Shown piece by piece: positions 43,620-52,039 of a stretch of DNA of 64,000 bases. Below the pieces are notes generated by a model. The model was not told the DNA's origin. It saw only the letters and a program-made list of their open reading frames with translations, and searched no databases. The stretch lies in NCBI GenBank assembly GCA_039814575.1, contig JBCCAY010000001.1, positions 186,001-250,000 on the forward strand, read 5' to 3'. Each line of letters begins with the position of its first letter. Within the stretch, counting starts at the first letter, position 1. The position numbers and the translations under genes were made by a program. The stretch comes from MED-G105 sp039814575 (GTDB taxonomy: Bacteria; Pseudomonadota; Alphaproteobacteria; Caulobacterales; Parvularculaceae).

Positions 43620-44767
43620 CCCGTCGTTTTACTTGAATTTCCATGGCGGATCGCGGCGATGTCGCCATTGTCGGACATCATAATTGCGATGGGCCGGGTC
43701 GCTTCAAATTGGGTGAGGATGATCATCACCGTGACGGTCATCGGCACGGCGAGAAGCGCCCCGGCGAAGCCCCAAACCGTGCCCCACACGGCGAGGGACA
43801 AGAGGATAATGAGCGGGCTTAAGTTCAAGCTGCGCCCCATGAGGCGGGGTTCGATCACCGAACTCATGGTCTGTTCGGCGCCCACTAACAGTCCGAGCGT
43901 CAGAGCGGCGAGTCGAAAACCGCCGCCGTCCGGCTGCACCAGCGCCAGCAAAACTGGCAGCGTGATTGCGCTAACGGCGCCGACGATCGGGATGAAGTTC
44001 AAAACGAAGATCAAGAGCGCCCAAAAGCCCGCGAAATCGACGCCGAGCACCCGCATGATGATATAGCTCACCGTCGCCGTAACGAGATTGGTGCTCGTTT
44101 TCATGGTGATGTACTGACGCACCATGGTCGCGATGTCGGAGATCGTCTCATTGACGACGGCGCGCTGCTCTTCACTGGCGCTGAGCTTTTGGATTTTCTT
44201 GAAGAAGCGCCCGCGCTCGATCAGCATAAAGACCGTGTAGAGAAAGATCGCCACGGAATTGGCCGTGAGCGAGCGCATCGCCGCGCCGAACTCGCGCAAG
44301 ATCGGGTTAATGACCGCGAGCCCTGCGGAGCGCAACTCGTCAACGCCGTCGACAAGGTCCGGCGGCAAGGCGCCAAGGCCTTGCAAATAAGCGACGCCCC
44401 GGCCCGTTAGGTCGCGCAGGCGGTCTTCATATTGTGGCCAAGCGGCGATCAGCGCTTCAGCGTTGTCACGGATGATTTCGACGAAAAAGATCGTCACCGT
44501 CACTATGAGTGTGAAGGCGAGCGCATAGCTGAGCCAGGCTGGAAAGAAGCGGCCAATAAAGGGAGTCGCCTTTATCGTTTGCTTCAGCGTGAAGATGAGG
44601 AAACAAGTGAAACCCGCCACCACCAGAGGAATAAGAACGCCGCGGGCGAAATAGGCCGCCGTTACGATCAAAATTGCCGCGCCGAGATTAAAAAAGACAC
44701 GTCCGGCGCCGCCGACCCGGATCAGCTTCGGCGGCGCTGGCATGGCGGTTTCTGCGGCGGTCGTCAT
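43616..44767 (-). CDS. AI-2E family membrane protein
   Basis: A 383-residue inner-membrane protein with about seven to eight hydrophobic segments. The first block is LGAAILIVTAAYFARGVLIP, and the family's most conserved part is GFWALLIFVLNFIPIVGAVS, followed by SSVIEPRLMGRSLNLSPLII and LLAVPMTVTVMIIL. Members are named after a proposed autoinducer-2 exporter, but several have other roles, such as ion antiport, so transport cargo should not be inferred. The start ATG at 44767 faces the pabB start about 190 bases away. Confidence 0.88.
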   Translation of the reverse strand: MTTAAETAMPAPPKLIRVGGAGRVFFNLGAAILIVTAAYFARGVLIPLVVAGFTCFLIFTLKQTIKATPFIGRFFPAWLSYALAFTLIVTVTIFFVEIIRDNAEALIAAWPQYEDRLRDLTGRGVAYLQGLGALPPDLVDGVDELRSAGLAVINPILREFGAAMRSLTANSVAIFLYTVFMLIERGRFFKKIQKLSASEEQRAVVNETISDIATMVRQYITMKTSTNLVTATVSYIIMRVLGVDFAGFWALLIFVLNFIPIVGAVSAITLPVLLALVQPDGGGFRLAALTLGLLVGAEQTMSSVIEPRLMGRSLNLSPLIILLSLAVWGTVWGFAGALLAVPMTVTVMIILTQFEATRPIAIMMSDNGDIAAIRHGNSSKTTG

Positions 44768-44955
44768 GGCGAGAGGCGCTTTCCATCGGCGGGTCTTGCG
44801 CCGTAATGGGGCAAGAAGGGCGTGATCATGGCGCTTGGCTTACGGCGATTTGCCTGTCGCCGTCACGTTTTACCTTGCTGCAAGCGTCTTGTTCTTGGCG
44901 CGAAGACGAGCGATGCGCTTTCCCTGCGGCGCAGCCGGCGCTAAGGCTTAAAGCG

Positions 44956-46503
44956 ATGATGTTTAAGATGCTTCCCTGGCGCGATCCGTTCGACGCCTTC
45001 AGTGCGCTCGCAGATGCGCCCTATTCGGTTCTTTTGTGTTCAGGCGCCGCCGCGGCCGATGCGCGCTGGGCGTTTATCGCTTGCGACCCTCAACATCGCA
45101 TTGAGGTGCGGCGCGGGCGCGTCTTCCTAGACGGCGCGCCGGTTTCTGAAGAAGATAATGGCGCGGGACCGTTTGAAATTTTGCGACGTCTTCAACGCGC
45201 GCATGGCGCCAGCGATGACAATGTGCGGACGGACGGTGACGCTAAGGATCGCAGCGCTGAACCGCCCTTACGCGCTGGCCTCGTCGGCTTTGTCGGATAC
45301 GAGATCGGCGGTCTTCTGGAGCCGAAGGGGGCGGGGCCGGCCTCGCCCTTTGATCTGCCGGACATGGCGTTCGGCGACTACGCCGCGATCGCCGCGTTCG
45401 ACCTCGCAGAGCGACGCTTAATTATCAGTGGGCGTTCGAAAGAGGCGGTTGAAAAACTTGCCGATCGGCTCACCTTCTCGGGTGGTGAGATTTCTTCCCC
45501 TTCTGGCGCACCGCGCGCAACTTTCTCGTTTTTGCGGTCGTCGTTTTCTCAGAGTGCTTTTGAACGCGCCGTCGCAGATGTCCGTGAGGAGATTTTGAAC
45601 GGTGATTATTACCAAGCAAACCTGGCGCAGCACCTGCAGTTTTCCGCTAGCGAGGATTTTGATGCATTTCGTCTATTCCGTCAGTTGATGGAAAAAAGCG
45701 CGTCATCGTTTGGCGCCTATATTGTCCACGACGACGGATTGATTCTATCGAACTCACCCGAACGATTTTTCCGTATATGGCGTGATGAAGATGCGCTCCG
45801 CATTGTCGCTGATCCGATTAAGGGCACGCGGCCGCGGTCGCCTGACCCTGTCGACGACAAGGCGATGGCCGACGCATTGACGCGTGACCCGAAGGATCGG
45901 GCGGAAAACATCATGATCGCCGATTTGCTACGGAATGATCTGTCCTCCGTTTGCGCCGACCATTCGCTGCGCGAAGATTTTATCTGTCGGCTCGTGAGCT
46001 ATCAGACGGTGCATCATCTTGTTTCCCGGATTAGCGGAACGCTTCGGCCGGGTTTTGGCGCCGTTGAGGCGCTGACCCGTTTGTTTCCGTGCGGCTCGAT
46101 CACCGGCGCGCCGAAGATTGAGGCGATGCGCGCCATCGGCGCTTTGGAGAGCGTTGGACGAGGGCCTTATTGCGGCGCTGTCGGCTATATAGATGATGCT
46201 GGCGCTGCGGAGTTCTCCGTCGCTATCCGTACAATGATTGTGGACCGTCATCGTCGAACGTTAGCGACGCCAGTGGGGGGCGGCGTAACGCTGCGGTCTG
46301 ATCCGGCAGGGGAATATGAAGAGACGCTCGACAAAGCCCGCGCTTTTGTCGAACTATTAGGCGTGGCGCCAGACATGATGGGAGACCATGACGAGCGCAC
46401 CCCCCCAGAACCGAGTTCTTCAGAACCGAGTTCGCCAGAACTGAGTTCCTCAGAACCGATTCCCCCTGGACCGACTGCAAAGACGCCAGCGGACGTGCAA
46501 TGA
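44956..46503 (+). CDS. pabB: Aminodeoxychorismate synthase component I (PabB)
   Basis: Chorismate-utilising enzyme that makes 4-amino-4-deoxychorismate with ammonia from PabA, toward p-aminobenzoate and folate. Core motifs: EILNGDYYQANLAQHLQF, LILSNSPERFF, ADPIKGTRPRSPDP with the Lys typical of PabB rather than TrpE, ENIMIADLLRNDLSSVC, RLFPCGSITGAPKIEAMRAI, and GGGVTLRSDPAGEYEE. About 515 residues from the ATG at 44956; the frame is open upstream but unconserved. The last ~40 residues are a Pro/Ser/Glu tail made by a tandem repeat. Its TGA overlaps the pabA ATG (ATGA), so translation is coupled. Confidence 0.9.
   Translation: MMFKMLPWRDPFDAFSALADAPYSVLLCSGAAAADARWAFIACDPQHRIEVRRGRVFLDGAPVSEEDNGAGPFEILRRLQRAHGASDDNVRTDGDAKDRSAEPPLRAGLVGFVGYEIGGLLEPKGAGPASPFDLPDMAFGDYAAIAAFDLAERRLIISGRSKEAVEKLADRLTFSGGEISSPSGAPRATFSFLRSSFSQSAFERAVADVREEILNGDYYQANLAQHLQFSASEDFDAFRLFRQLMEKSASSFGAYIVHDDGLILSNSPERFFRIWRDEDALRIVADPIKGTRPRSPDPVDDKAMADALTRDPKDRAENIMIADLLRNDLSSVCADHSLREDFICRLVSYQTVHHLVSRISGTLRPGFGAVEALTRLFPCGSITGAPKIEAMRAIGALESVGRGPYCGAVGYIDDAGAAEFSVAIRTMIVDRHRRTLATPVGGGVTLRSDPAGEYEETLDKARAFVELLGVAPDMMGDHDERTPPEPSSSEPSSPELSSSEPIPPGPTAKTPADVQ
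46406..46465. repeat. Four 15-bp tandem repeats at the 3' end of pabB
   Basis: Four units beginning CAGAACCGAGTTC (46406, 46421, 46436 and 46451, each 15 bp, the later ones diverged by one to several bases) encode PEPSSSEPSSPELSSSEPIP-like repeats. They keep the reading frame and build a flexible, acidic, non-catalytic tail. Confidence 0.85.
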
Positions 46504-47087
46504 TCCTCATCATCGACAATTACGATTCATTCGTGGAGACGCTGGCTCGGTATCTGCGGGAGGCGGGAGCGGAGACGCGGCTTGTCCGCAATGACGCTTT
46601 GGCCGTCGACGAGCTTTTGGCGATGAAGCCGTCCGGACTGCTCTTATCGCCGGGCCCCAAAACGCCATCTGAGGCGGGCGTATGTTTGCCGCTTCTCGCC
46701 GCCCTCGACGCGGCGGCGGCGCTGTTGCCGGTGTTAGGCGTCTGTCTTGGACATCAGGCGATGGTCGAGCAAGGCGGCGGCGCTACGGTTCGGGCGGTGC
46801 GTCCGCTACACGGCGAAGCGAGCCTTGTGCGCCATGACGGCGACGGCGTGTTCGCTGGCGCGCCGTCGCCGATGAAGGCGGGGCGGTATCATTCTCTCAT
46901 CGCACGTCTGCCGGCGACTGAGGGGCCATTGCGTCCGTGCGCCTGGGCCGATGACGGCGAGCTGATGGCCGTGCGGCGTAACGATTTACCATGGCACGGC
47001 GTTCAGTTCCATCCTGAATCTCTGTTGACGGAGGAGGGAGCGTTGATCATGGAGAATTTCGCAGCGCTTTGTCGAGGCGAGGTCTAA
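46500..47087 (+). CDS. pabA: Aminodeoxychorismate synthase glutaminase component (PabA)
   Basis: Class I glutamine amidotransferase of 195 residues. Start MILIIDNYDSFVETLARYL, oxyanion region LLLSPGPKTPSEAG, nucleophile Cys82 in VLGVCLGHQAM, and His171/Glu173 in GVQFHPESLL are all present. It could in principle serve TrpE as well, but the fused gene order with pabB and pabC argues for p-aminobenzoate synthesis. Its stop and the next start share one base (TAATG). Confidence 0.92.
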   Translation: MILIIDNYDSFVETLARYLREAGAETRLVRNDALAVDELLAMKPSGLLLSPGPKTPSEAGVCLPLLAALDAAAALLPVLGVCLGHQAMVEQGGGATVRAVRPLHGEASLVRHDGDGVFAGAPSPMKAGRYHSLIARLPATEGPLRPCAWADDGELMAVRRNDLPWHGVQFHPESLLTEEGALIMENFAALCRGEV

Positions 47088-47956
47088 TGACAGTCTGGTT
47101 CAATGGCGCCTTCACCAATGGTGAAGCCCTCATCGCTGCAGATGACCGCGGATTTTTGTTGGGCGATGGGGCTTTCGAGACGATCGCCGTGCGCGACGGG
47201 CGGCTGGAGTTTTGGTCACGACACTATAATCGTTTGACGGAAGGCTTGCGCGTTTTGGGAATCGCGCCGCTGCCTTCGTTAAAAGAAACGCCTGCTATTG
47301 CGAATGATCTTTATGAAAAAAACGGCGCCCCTGCTTGTGCTGCTTTGCGCGTGACGGTCTCGCGGGGGCGTGGGCCTCGCGGCCTCGCGCCGAGTACGGA
47401 TCATGCGCCGTCTGTGCTATGCGCTCTGTCAGCGTTCCACGACGGCGAAAACGCACCGCGCCAGATTATCGTCAGTACAAAGTATAAGCGTCATGTGAAC
47501 GTGTTCTCCAGCTTTAAGCACGTCGCAGGATATGGCGCGAACATCGCGGCGTTGGCTGAGGCGCATGCCGCGGGCGCTGAAGACGCCCTTCTTTTAAACG
47601 ACGCCGGGCAGCTAGCGTGTGCGACGACCGCCAATATATTCGTCATTAAGCCCGACGGCGTCGTCGCAACGCCGCGTCTTGAGGACGGCGCCATGCCGGG
47701 GGTGGTGCGGGCTGTTCTATTGGAATCGCTCGGCGACGCCGCCGCACGCGCCTTAGACCCTGATGCGTTGATAGGCGCTGCTCTTGTCCTCACGAACAGC
47801 CTTATCGGTGTCAAAAGAGCCTGCATGATGGCTGGGTTAATGGAAGAAAAAAGGGCCTCGGAATTGACGGCGGCGCAAACCAGCGCCATTGACGATCTGT
47901 GCGCGGTTTGGACACGTGCACGCACTGCCGACAGCGCAGCGGGGTCGACGCCTTGA
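47087..47956 (+). CDS. pabC: Class IV aminotransferase, probable aminodeoxychorismate lyase (PabC)
   Basis: PLP enzyme of fold type IV. As PabC it removes pyruvate from aminodeoxychorismate to give p-aminobenzoate. The start MTVWFNGAFTNGEALIAADD, RGFLLGDGAFETIAVRDG and RHYNRLTEGLRVLG are typical. The PLP lysine is probably Lys144 in SSFKHVAGYGANIAAL, and LACATTANIFVI binds the cofactor phosphate. A frame starting at 47069 exists, but the ATG at 47087 overlaps the pabA stop and fits the family start. Branched-chain or D-amino-acid transaminases share this fold, but the operon favours PabC. Confidence 0.87.
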   Translation: MTVWFNGAFTNGEALIAADDRGFLLGDGAFETIAVRDGRLEFWSRHYNRLTEGLRVLGIAPLPSLKETPAIANDLYEKNGAPACAALRVTVSRGRGPRGLAPSTDHAPSVLCALSAFHDGENAPRQIIVSTKYKRHVNVFSSFKHVAGYGANIAALAEAHAAGAEDALLLNDAGQLACATTANIFVIKPDGVVATPRLEDGAMPGVVRAVLLESLGDAAARALDPDALIGAALVLTNSLIGVKRACMMAGLMEEKRASELTAAQTSAIDDLCAVWTRARTADSAAGSTP

Positions 47957-49137
47957 AAGCATTCGCCTTATCCACCGAACAAATTGCCGCTATAGTTGGC
48001 GCGCTCGTCGCCGATGAACTCGGTTGGCGTTTTCGCCGACATATCGATAGCTTTACGATCGCCTCTTTGTCGCCTGAAACGGCGCTTGGCGAGGGCGGTT
48101 TGCAGCTTGACGCAGAAGAGCGGCGGGCCTCAGCGCGGCGTGCAGCGACGTTTTTTGGCGCCGATACGGATTTATTGGATGTCAACGCCGACCGATTGTC
48201 TGACTGGGCCTCGACCCTTCAACAGCAAATCAGTGAGCGCCTGGTCGAGTTTTTCTTTGTGGCCGCGGGGCGCGATAGCGAAATCGGCGTCACGCGTCAC
48301 CCAGCCGACGCCATATTCGCAGACGCGGCCGCCGCGGCGAACTTAGTGTATGGCCGCCGACGCATCATCTCCCTCGTTGCCCCCCATGGGCTTTTAGGTT
48401 TTGTACTGACTGTTCTAACGCCCAACTTGCAACAGATTCCCCGCATCGACGCCCGAGGACGCGCGCCCGAAGAAATCGCGGAGCTATTGGCGTTTGGCGA
48501 TGCGCTGATTGCGACGCCGTCGGTGTGGCGGTTCTTAATCAATGAAGGCTTGTCGGCGCCTGACAATACGATGGGCCTTTACTTCGGTGAAAAAATGCCG
48601 GCTGATCTTGCAGCAGCGATGCGCAAAGCTGGGTTCGGCGCACAACGGGAAATATACGGATCGACGGAGACCGGTCTCATCGGTTGGCGTGACTCGCCCG
48701 GAGAACCATTTCGTCTTTTTGATGGCGTGACGCGCGAGGACGACGACTTTCGACGTCAAGACCCGGCTGGCGGCGACCGCACGATTGCATCGATGGACAT
48801 TATAAAATGGGAATCGCCACGTAGTTTCCGTCTTGGCGGACGCCGCGACGGGGCGTTGCAAATCGGCGGGGTCAACGTTTTTCCCGAAAAGATCGCCGCC
48901 GCGGTCGCCGCCCACGAACGGATCGATACGTGTTGGGTTAGCGTCACCGGACAAACCGACGGCATGGCGCAACTCGTTGCACATATCGTTTTAACGAACG
49001 GGCAAACGCCAGACGAACGCCTTGCGCGCGCCGTCGATCAGTTTTGCCGCGAAACTTTGCGCCCTCATGAACGCCCGCGGATTTATCGCTATGAGCGAGA
49101 GGCGCCGACTTCTGCGACTGACGCGGGCGCCCGGTAA
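47953..49137 (+). CDS. Acyl/aryl-adenylate ligase-like protein with degenerate motifs
   Basis: About 394 residues from a TTG at 47953 that overlaps the pabC stop (TTGA). It belongs to the adenylate-forming family by AREIYGSTETGLIGWRD-like EIYGSTETGLIGWRD (A5), LGGRRDGALQIGGVNVFP (A7-A8) and CRETLRPHERPRIY near the end. However, the phosphate loop, normally TSGSTGxPK, reads VAAGRDSEIGVTRH, and the catalytic C-terminal GK is replaced by APTSATDAGAR. It is also shorter than most ligases. It may have lost adenylation chemistry or use an altered site. The nearest relatives I can place are the short ligases of aryl-polyene and 4-hydroxybenzoate gene sets. It is the last gene of the pab operon. Confidence 0.65.
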   Translation: MKAFALSTEQIAAIVGALVADELGWRFRRHIDSFTIASLSPETALGEGGLQLDAEERRASARRAATFFGADTDLLDVNADRLSDWASTLQQQISERLVEFFFVAAGRDSEIGVTRHPADAIFADAAAAANLVYGRRRIISLVAPHGLLGFVLTVLTPNLQQIPRIDARGRAPEEIAELLAFGDALIATPSVWRFLINEGLSAPDNTMGLYFGEKMPADLAAAMRKAGFGAQREIYGSTETGLIGWRDSPGEPFRLFDGVTREDDDFRRQDPAGGDRTIASMDIIKWESPRSFRLGGRRDGALQIGGVNVFPEKIAAAVAAHERIDTCWVSVTGQTDGMAQLVAHIVLTNGQTPDERLARAVDQFCRETLRPHERPRIYRYEREAPTSATDAGAR

Positions 49138-49157
49138 TGTGCCGTGTAATGAGAAAT

Positions 49158-49619
49158 TTACTGGCCGTTGCCGCCTGGGCCGCCGGCGGCCTGAATGCGT
49201 TTTTGATTGACCTGGTTGAAGATGGCGCCGAAGCTGTCAACGCCGTCACCGACCGTTACTGTCGCCTCGCAGTTATCTAGACAATTATAGGTCGTACGCT
49301 GCGGGCCGTTTTGCATTATCAGCATATTGTCGCCGATCGTACGCACTCGTACGATTAACTCGTCGAGTTTTTCGCCATTTTCATCTGTAATGAAAAGATT
49401 GGTTGTGCCGGGACCGTTAGCAAATAGTAAAAACTCGTGCGACGATTGAACTTCGACGTCAGCGATCCCCGGATTGCCGACAACGATGCGGCCTGCCGGC
49501 TTTTCGAGCTTGACCGGGCGTACATAATCCATTGTTAGCCAAATTTCTCCAGCGAGCGCCTGTGCGGGGGCTAATGCAGCGCTTATCAGCGCGCCGAAAA
49601 GAGCCATGTGCCGTTTCAT
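49158..49619 (-). CDS. Exported protein with pilus-secretin N-terminal (N0-like) domain
   Basis: About 153 residues from the ATG at 49619 (MKRHMALFGAL); an upstream frame to 49673 has no better start. A signal peptide (MALFGALISAALAPAQALAG) precedes a domain like the N-terminus of CpaC-type secretins: VRPVKLEKPAGRIVVGNPGI, ADVEVQSSHEFLLFANGPGT, TNLFITDENGEKLDELIVRV. Such stand-alone domains occur beside Tad loci. Two cysteines lie close together (YNCLDNCEATV) and could form a disulfide. It is transcribed away from the Crp-like gene at the head of the pilus locus. Confidence 0.78.
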   Translation of the reverse strand: MKRHMALFGALISAALAPAQALAGEIWLTMDYVRPVKLEKPAGRIVVGNPGIADVEVQSSHEFLLFANGPGTTNLFITDENGEKLDELIVRVRTIGDNMLIMQNGPQRTTYNCLDNCEATVTVGDGVDSFGAIFNQVNQKRIQAAGGPGGNGQ

Positions 49620-49678
49620 AACAAGTCCGCCTTCGTCCTTTAATTTCTTGGCAAGGTAAGCGACAAGTCTCAAAGAAT

Positions 49679-49717
49679 GTTTAAATCACCCCAGGTGCAT
49701 TTTACGGGGGTTTAAAT
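49679..49717. promoter_or_regulatory. Paired GTTTAAAT sites in the divergent Tad-head promoter region
   Basis: GTTTAAAT occurs at 49679-49686 and 49710-49717, in the same orientation and 31 bp apart, about three helical turns. The motif is nearly self-complementary, and CCCC/GGGGG blocks between the copies form an imperfect inverted arrangement. It lies between the secretin-N protein and the Crp-like regulator, which are divergent, so it is a natural candidate operator. Confidence 0.35.
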
Positions 49718-49837
49718 GTTTGCTGGGCACACTTTTATCGGGAAGCGCGCGTCGGCTTCCTGTCGCGTTTCGGGTTGGGTTTTCAGCCTGTTTTCAAGCG
49801 ACCTTTGCTTTCTGGCGGCAATGAAGAGGAGAGTGTT

Positions 49838-50791
49838 ATGGCCGGCGACGTTGAACGCCTTGCTACACTTAACGAAGCAAACGCCCTCTCCGAAGAACCC
49901 GCTTCCACCATACGCGCCGGCTCCGCTGAGGAGAGGCCGACAACTCGGCAAGAGGGCGTTTTCGGTGATGTTCTTGTTGAGCGCGTCGTGTCGTCCGACG
50001 TTGACGACACGTCTGACAGCGTCGCGGCGAAGCTCCAGTCGGGGGCGCCTGTCGATGCAGCCGGCGGTGTTCTCGGTGAAAAAGACGCCGGCAAAGACCG
50101 TGTTTTTCCTTTAAATGCGACACCGCCGTTCGACCGCCTTACGGCCGAAACCGTCGCGATTCTGCAAGATACTGCCGATGAGCGTCAGTATGAGGATGGC
50201 GAAACCATTGCGGCCGCCGGTCAATTTGATGGTTCAGAGTTTTTAGTTATCCGTGCTGGCGCGGTAAATATCGCGGCGGCGGACCCTGATACCGGCGCCA
50301 TTCTCTTGGAGCGCGTGAGCGCGCCCGGCGTTATTGGTTTGGCGCAAGCGGTTGCTTTGTCGAACGCGCCCTCGGCGCTGGATGTTTCAACGGTCGATTC
50401 TGAGCAAAGCCTGACCGCCGCTGGCGCGGTGGTCCTTTCGGCCGTTGAAACGGCGGCGTTTTCTGAGCGTTTGGTTGGTGTCCCTGAGGTCACGCAATCT
50501 TTGATGCGGTACTTTGCGGCGGCCTTAGCGCAGAGGCCGATGACGATAAACCCCGACGGCGGCGGCGAACAGCGCGTTTACGGCCTTCTTGTCGAAGCGG
50601 CTGAGCGCATCGACGGCGTATGGCGGATCAATACGATGCCCAAGCACCGCGAACTGGCGGACAGCGCGCAAGTCTCAGAAACGATTGCGGCGAACGCCGT
50701 TGCGAGGATTATCCGCGACGGCGTTGCGGTTCGTGATTACCCGGCCCTTGAGATTCGCGATATGGGCACGCTTAGACGACTTGCGCGTTAA
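49838..50791 (+). CDS. Crp/Fnr-like regulator with long N-terminal extension
   Basis: A 317-residue protein from the ATG at 49838 (AGGAG 6 bases upstream). The first ~95 residues are acidic and low in complexity. The middle (~98-215) resembles a cyclic-nucleotide-binding beta barrel: YEDGETIAAAGQFDGSEFLVI, RAGAVNIAAADPDTGAILLE, APGVIGLAQAVALS. The phosphate-binding cassette of cAMP binders is not evident, so the ligand is unknown. The C-terminal ~60 residues fit the Crp winged helix (TMPKHRELADSAQVSETIAANAVAR, cut: TMPKHRELADSAQVSE, then IRDGVAVRDYPALEIRDMGT). It sits directly upstream of pilA and is a plausible regulator of the pilus operon. Confidence 0.7.
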   Translation: MAGDVERLATLNEANALSEEPASTIRAGSAEERPTTRQEGVFGDVLVERVVSSDVDDTSDSVAAKLQSGAPVDAAGGVLGEKDAGKDRVFPLNATPPFDRLTAETVAILQDTADERQYEDGETIAAAGQFDGSEFLVIRAGAVNIAAADPDTGAILLERVSAPGVIGLAQAVALSNAPSALDVSTVDSEQSLTAAGAVVLSAVETAAFSERLVGVPEVTQSLMRYFAAALAQRPMTINPDGGGEQRVYGLLVEAAERIDGVWRINTMPKHRELADSAQVSETIAANAVARIIRDGVAVRDYPALEIRDMGTLRRLAR

Positions 50792-50840
50792 ACTGCTTTC
50801 ACTTTAACCAACTTATTTCAGTATACGGTAACCATATAAC

Positions 50841-50856
50841 TTTATTTCGTTTTAAC
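50841..50856 (+). promoter_or_regulatory. CtrA-box-like site upstream of pilA
   Basis: TTTA (50841-50844), seven bases, then TTAAC (50852-50856) differs from the CtrA consensus TTAA-N7-TTAAC at one base. It lies 90 bases before the pilA start. In Caulobacter pilA is directly CtrA-activated, which makes the site plausible here. Confidence 0.4.
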
Positions 50857-50946
50857 GGCTTTCGATGAAACTTCGCTCCGTCTGAGTTGGGTTTCGGCCC
50901 GGCCAGTTTTGCAAGCCAGGAAAAGCAGCTAGTCAGGAGTCGACCA

Positions 50947-51117
50947 ATGAAAGCTCTTTTGAAAAAATTCGCCCAGGACGAAAACGGCGCCACGGCGATT
51001 GAGTACGGCCTTATCGCCGCACTCGTTGGTGTCGCGATCATCGCTGGCGTTCGCGCCCTTGGCGGTGAACTGAACGAGACGTTCTCCGACGTTACGTCCG
51101 TTCTGGAAACGCGTTAA
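50947..51117 (+). CDS. pilA: Flp/PilA-type Tad pilin subunit
   Basis: A 56-residue Flp pilin. After a short basic leader (MKALLKKFAQDENG) the prepilin peptidase site lies between Gly and Ala in NGATAIEYGLIAALVGVAI, with the conserved Glu and Tyr of the Flp motif. The hydrophobic helix and a short polar tail complete the mature subunit (~42 residues). AGGAG stands 7 bases before the ATG, a strong ribosome site as expected for a major structural protein. It is followed by a terminator, so it is made in excess of the assembly genes. Confidence 0.95.
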   Translation: MKALLKKFAQDENGATAIEYGLIAALVGVAIIAGVRALGGELNETFSDVTSVLETR

Positions 51118-51177
51118 TCCGATATACGAAGCGGGCGGCCGTTCAGTTTGGCGCGGTCGCTTACTTCTCGAGACAAA

Positions 51178-51205
51178 AGAGATCGCTTAGGCGGTCTCTT
51201 TTTTT
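51178..51205 (+). terminator. Rho-independent terminator after pilA
   Basis: AGAGATCGC (51178-51186) pairs with GCGGTCTCT (51191-51199), nine pairs with one G-T wobble, around a TTAG loop, followed by seven T. It separates pilA from the cpaA-tadC genes. Confidence 0.85.
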
Positions 51206-51383
51206 GTCCGGCTAAAGGTTAAGCACCGTTAACGATAACAGTGTGTGTAATGAGTTTATCGCACATGCTTTATCCGGCCCGTTTTATCCGGACGAACATG
51301 CGCGAATGAACATTTTTATCTAACCGAATGTTAAAGGGCGTCTTCTAGCGTCGGCTATGCTCCATCGCGGAAGGCTCATCTTC

Positions 51384-51890
51384 ATGATTGCTTTACTATT
51401 TCTATCCGTATTCCCCGCGGCTCTTGTTATCGCGGCCGCAACGGATCTTTACGATTTTAAGATTCCCAATTGGGTGTCGCTCACGCTTGTCGGCGCTTAT
51501 GCATGCGCAGGCGTATTTCTTGGGGCTCCAATTGCTCAGATGGTTGAAGGCGCGCTGCTGGGCTGCGCTGTTTTGGCTGTCGGATTTGTTTTGTTCGCTG
51601 TTCGCTTTTTTGGTGGCGGCGACGCGAAACTGCTCGCTGCTGTCGCGCCGTGGATCGGTCTTGCTGAGTTCGTGAACTTTCTGATGGCGATGGCGCTCGC
51701 CGGCGGCGCGCTCGCGATTGTCTTAATTGCGTTCCGCAAGACGCCGCCTTTGCCCGTTTATGCCCACGCTGGTTGGTTGATGCGCATGCATCAGAACCGA
51801 CACGAATTACCATACGCCGTCGCGATTTCCTGCGCCGGCTTAATGACGTTTCGCGAGACGCCTTTCTTTCAAATCGCCTTTGGCGGTTAA
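51384..51890 (+). CDS. cpaA: Tad prepilin peptidase CpaA/TadV
   Basis: Type IV prepilin peptidase of the A24 family, which cuts the pilin leader at the inner membrane. The two catalytic aspartates are in ATDLYDFKIPNW and FGGGDAKLLAAV. It has five or six membrane helices and lacks the methylase half of PilD, as TadV enzymes do. Length is about 168 residues from the ATG at 51384, which has GGAAGG 9 bases upstream; an ATG at 51357 has none. A direct repeat of GTTAA lies about 155 bases upstream. Confidence 0.93.
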   Translation: MIALLFLSVFPAALVIAAATDLYDFKIPNWVSLTLVGAYACAGVFLGAPIAQMVEGALLGCAVLAVGFVLFAVRFFGGGDAKLLAAVAPWIGLAEFVNFLMAMALAGGALAIVLIAFRKTPPLPVYAHAGWLMRMHQNRHELPYAVAISCAGLMTFRETPFFQIAFGG

Positions 51891-52039
51891 GAGACGCAGT
51901 TAACGCGATCTTGAGAAGTTTCTTTGATGCTTCGAGCCAAACTCGGCTCTTTGCGTCGAGTGTTAATAAGTTCTCGTAAGTACGGGCGGGTCTAGTCAAC
52001 CTTGTCCCCGAACGGACGAAATTAGGCAGGTGGTGTAAC

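Noticed and set aside
43616..44767. Quorum-sensing autoinducer-2 exporter
   Set aside because: The family name does not prove the cargo, and no AI-2 synthesis gene is present here.
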